From an uncultured Acetatifactor sp. (lineage in GTDB: Bacteria; Bacillota; Clostridia; Lachnospirales; Lachnospiraceae): a DNA stretch of 63,787 nucleotides. Location of the stretch: positions 1 through 63,787 of the forward strand of contig CAKSAM010000013.1 of the NCBI GenBank assembly GCA_934436245.1, in the 5' to 3' direction. The position numbers and the translations under genes were made by a program. Below are positions 62,332 through 63,787 of this stretch, in pieces. The stretch's first letter is position 1. Every line of letters begins with the position of its first letter. Under the pieces are notes generated by a model. It was given only the letters and a program-made list of their open reading frames with translations, was not told the origin of the DNA and did not search any database.

Positions 62332-63160
62332 ATGCAGGTAAAAAATTATTCGGTATTTATGGGGAACGATACGATCCAGAGCCGCCATGCAGCGGAGAAG
62401 GATGCGAAGCAGAAAAAGAACGGAAAATCCATTGATGCCCGTGGAATGACAGTGGTAACGGATACGATCGCATTGAAAAAAAGCGCAGGCACAGAAGAAA
62501 GCCATGAAGATTCTGGGAGATGCTTTTGCCGGGGACTCGAAGATCGACGATGATATGTCAGAGCGCAGAGAAAAAATAAAATCTCTGACGCAGGAACTGG
62601 CTGACCGGAAGAAAGAAATAAAGGATATGGAGGATGCGAAAGCATCCCTGTTGGAGCAGGGATACGACGAGAACTCCGACGAGGTCAGACAGTTTTCCGA
62701 AGGACTCAAAGAATATAGCAAGCAGGCGATGGATACGGAGAATGAGCTTACGGCAGAAAACGCCGTGATCCGTCAGACGAAGATCGAACGGCTGAAATCG
62801 AATCCCATGGGAGAAGCAAGAGATCAGGCGGATGCCGTGATGGACGCTGCCAATGATGAAATCATGGGACTGCTCATCGCCGAGGGCAGGGATTACATCG
62901 ACGAGAAACAGGAAGAAGAGAAGAAAAAGGCCGAAGCCGCACAGGAAAAGAAACAGGAACTGGAAGAGAAGCTGGAAGCGAGAAAAGAGGACAGAAAGGA
63001 ACAGGAAAAGCTGACCGAGAACATCGTGGAAGCCTCTCAGAGACTGAGTGGAGGAACGGACAGCGTGGCGCAGGCACAGCAGGAGATCCGGGATATGATG
63101 AACCGGCTGAAGCTGGTGGAAGACGATGTCAAGGGAGCGACTGTAAACCAGAGCATCTAA
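62332..63160 (+). pseudogene. Coiled-coil protein gene broken by a frameshift in an A7 run
   Basis: The first frame starts at ATG 62332 (site GGGGAGGAA) with MQVKNYSVFMGNDTIQSR and runs to 62553. The second frame (to 63160) carries KKAMKILGDAFAGDSKIDDD and a long charged coiled coil. Removing one A from the A7 at 62476-62482 joins them as LKKAQAQKKAMKILGDAF, giving about 275 residues. It could be a pseudogene, a phase-variable gene, a slippage-decoded gene or a sequencing error. It lies 140 bases after the FliD-like gene. Confidence 0.75.
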
Positions 63161-63321
63161 AAAGAAAAATGAGAAATACCGGAAGGAGCAATCGCAGGAT
63201 TGCGCCTTTTGCTATGACTGCCGGAGACAAAAAACAGTATATTCGACAGAATGGTAGCGTATGTTGTAAATTTCGATAAAATATGCTATAATCCCATCTT
63301 TGACACTTTATAAAGCCCAAA

Positions 63322-63369
63322 ACAGCCATAACCCCAGTGTTTATCAGGGGTGTGGCTGTTGTTATTTTT
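63322..63369. terminator. Hairpin with T run after the coiled-coil gene
   Basis: AACAGCCATAACCCC (63321-63335) and GGGGTGTGGCTGTT (63347-63360) pair with one bulge, followed by GTTATTTTTG. The 63161-63400 gap holds nothing else clear. Confidence 0.65.
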
Positions 63370-63400
63370 GCGTCGATATTGTACTATTTTTGAAATTGTG

Positions 63401-63598
63401 CTATTTTTTCTGTTTCGTTTCTTTGATAATCGCCCGCATATCTGCCTTTGAGATGAATTCGTAATCCGTTCGGAAACCGAAGGCTGTGTGCAGGGCATCT
63501 GTCAGTTTCGTGCGTTTGTAGGAAGGAATGTAGCCACTGTCTTTGGACAGCAGGGTCATATTCATTTCCCGGAGCGTCTTCAAAATTTCGCTGCAGGT
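63401..63598 (-). pseudogene. 3' remnant of an insertion-sequence transposase gene
   Basis: On the minus strand a frame of about 65 codons reads FTCSEILKTLREMNMTL and on to FRTDYEFISKADMRAIIKET, ending at TAG 63403-63401. This resembles the C terminus of IS transposases I recall from Lachnospiraceae genomes (IS1634-like, tentative). A TGA lies directly upstream of the similar part, so the 5' portion is lost at about 63598. Confidence 0.6.
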
Positions 63599-63702
63599 GA
63601 ATCATTCTTGATGGTACAAACTGGCTCTATTCAAAGTATCTGTTAAACAAAGAGGATAAAGAGAGTCAATATCTTGTATATGCAGCCTTTTAATGACTAA
63701 GG

Positions 63703-63787
63703 ATGAATGGTACGGAATTAATGGAACTTGAAGGTGGACAGAAGCTTGTAAGATTTTATGATCCATCAGGAAATCTTATAGAAGTAC
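63703..63787 (+). CDS. Start or fragment of a glyoxalase/VOC-type frame, partial
   Basis: The frame from 63703 runs off the window and includes ELEGGQKLVRFYDPSGNLIE, typical of the metal-site strand at the end of VOC-family proteins. Stops lie just upstream, and no N-terminal part is seen, so it is probably a fragment of a disrupted gene. Confidence 0.5.
   Translation, partial: MNGTELMELEGGQKLVRFYDPSGNLIEV

Overview
The window looks like a chromosome segment of a spore-forming anaerobic Firmicute, most likely a member of the Lachnospiraceae (class Clostridia). The grounds are a T-box leader, SigH and SpoIIM, an oxygen-sensitive ribonucleotide reductase pair (NrdD/NrdG), a TTGACA/TATAAT-type promoter set, Clostridia-style synteny (cysE-cysS-mrnC-rlmB-sigH and yicC-remA-gmk-rpoZ-rimO-pgsA-cinA-recA-recX-rny), and moderate GC. 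Genus cannot be fixed from the sequence alone.

Layout. 1-5.3 kb: end of an ATPase gene, a BlaI-type regulator, then a probable cysteine T-box controlling cysE-cysS-mrnC-rlmB-sigH. 5.3-10.5 kb: an RND efflux operon (lipoprotein adaptor, permease, TetR regulator) with a TetR-like palindrome at its start site. 10.6-17.6 kb: tRNA-Thr(GGU), followed by an accessory stretch holding an XRE regulator divergent from a zinc-ribbon/SHOCT membrane protein, a small lipoprotein, two nearly identical Rpn/PD-(D/E)XK 'transposase' genes with decayed fragments around a triple-PepSY lipoprotein, a zinc-ribbon protein with an acidic aromatic tail, and a HAD phosphatase. 17.6-30.3 kb: housekeeping genes, namely a cupin, a rhodanese/TtcA-like fusion, yicC to pgsA, cinA, SOS-controlled recA-recX, rny, and an aminotransferase. 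30.3-45.4 kb: NUDIX hydrolase, SpoIIM, DAHP synthase, NhaC antiporter, UDP-galactopyranose mutase, PAP2 phosphatase, lipid kinase, glyA, the threonine/aspartate pathway genes pheB-hom and lysC, a TetR-type regulator, and a cluster of a zinc-ribbon protein, a DUF5685 protein and a J-domain protein. 45.4-58.1 kb: NrdR-controlled nrdD-nrdG, a GGDEF/HD-GYP protein, SEC-C, DUF308 and CBS proteins, apt-relA-MBL hydrolase and hemZ.

58.1-63.2 kb is the most unusual part. It holds a membrane protein gene with a damaged start, a LytTR response regulator, a GHKL sensor kinase, a short protein resembling the C-terminal domain of the flagellar cap FliD, and a coiled-coil protein gene broken by one extra A in an A7 run. 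Two terminator-plus-promoter cassettes, each with TTCGTTACA direct repeats 21 bp apart, precede the response regulator and the FliD-like gene. They suggest that the two-component system controls itself and the FliD-like/coiled-coil pair. The window ends in an insertion-sequence transposase remnant and the edge of a glyoxalase-like frame.

Several intergenic spaces carry compact inverted-repeat elements, in two apparent families. Their ends overlap the stop codons of lysC and of the MBL hydrolase gene. All functional assignments come from reading motifs and context; no database search was run.
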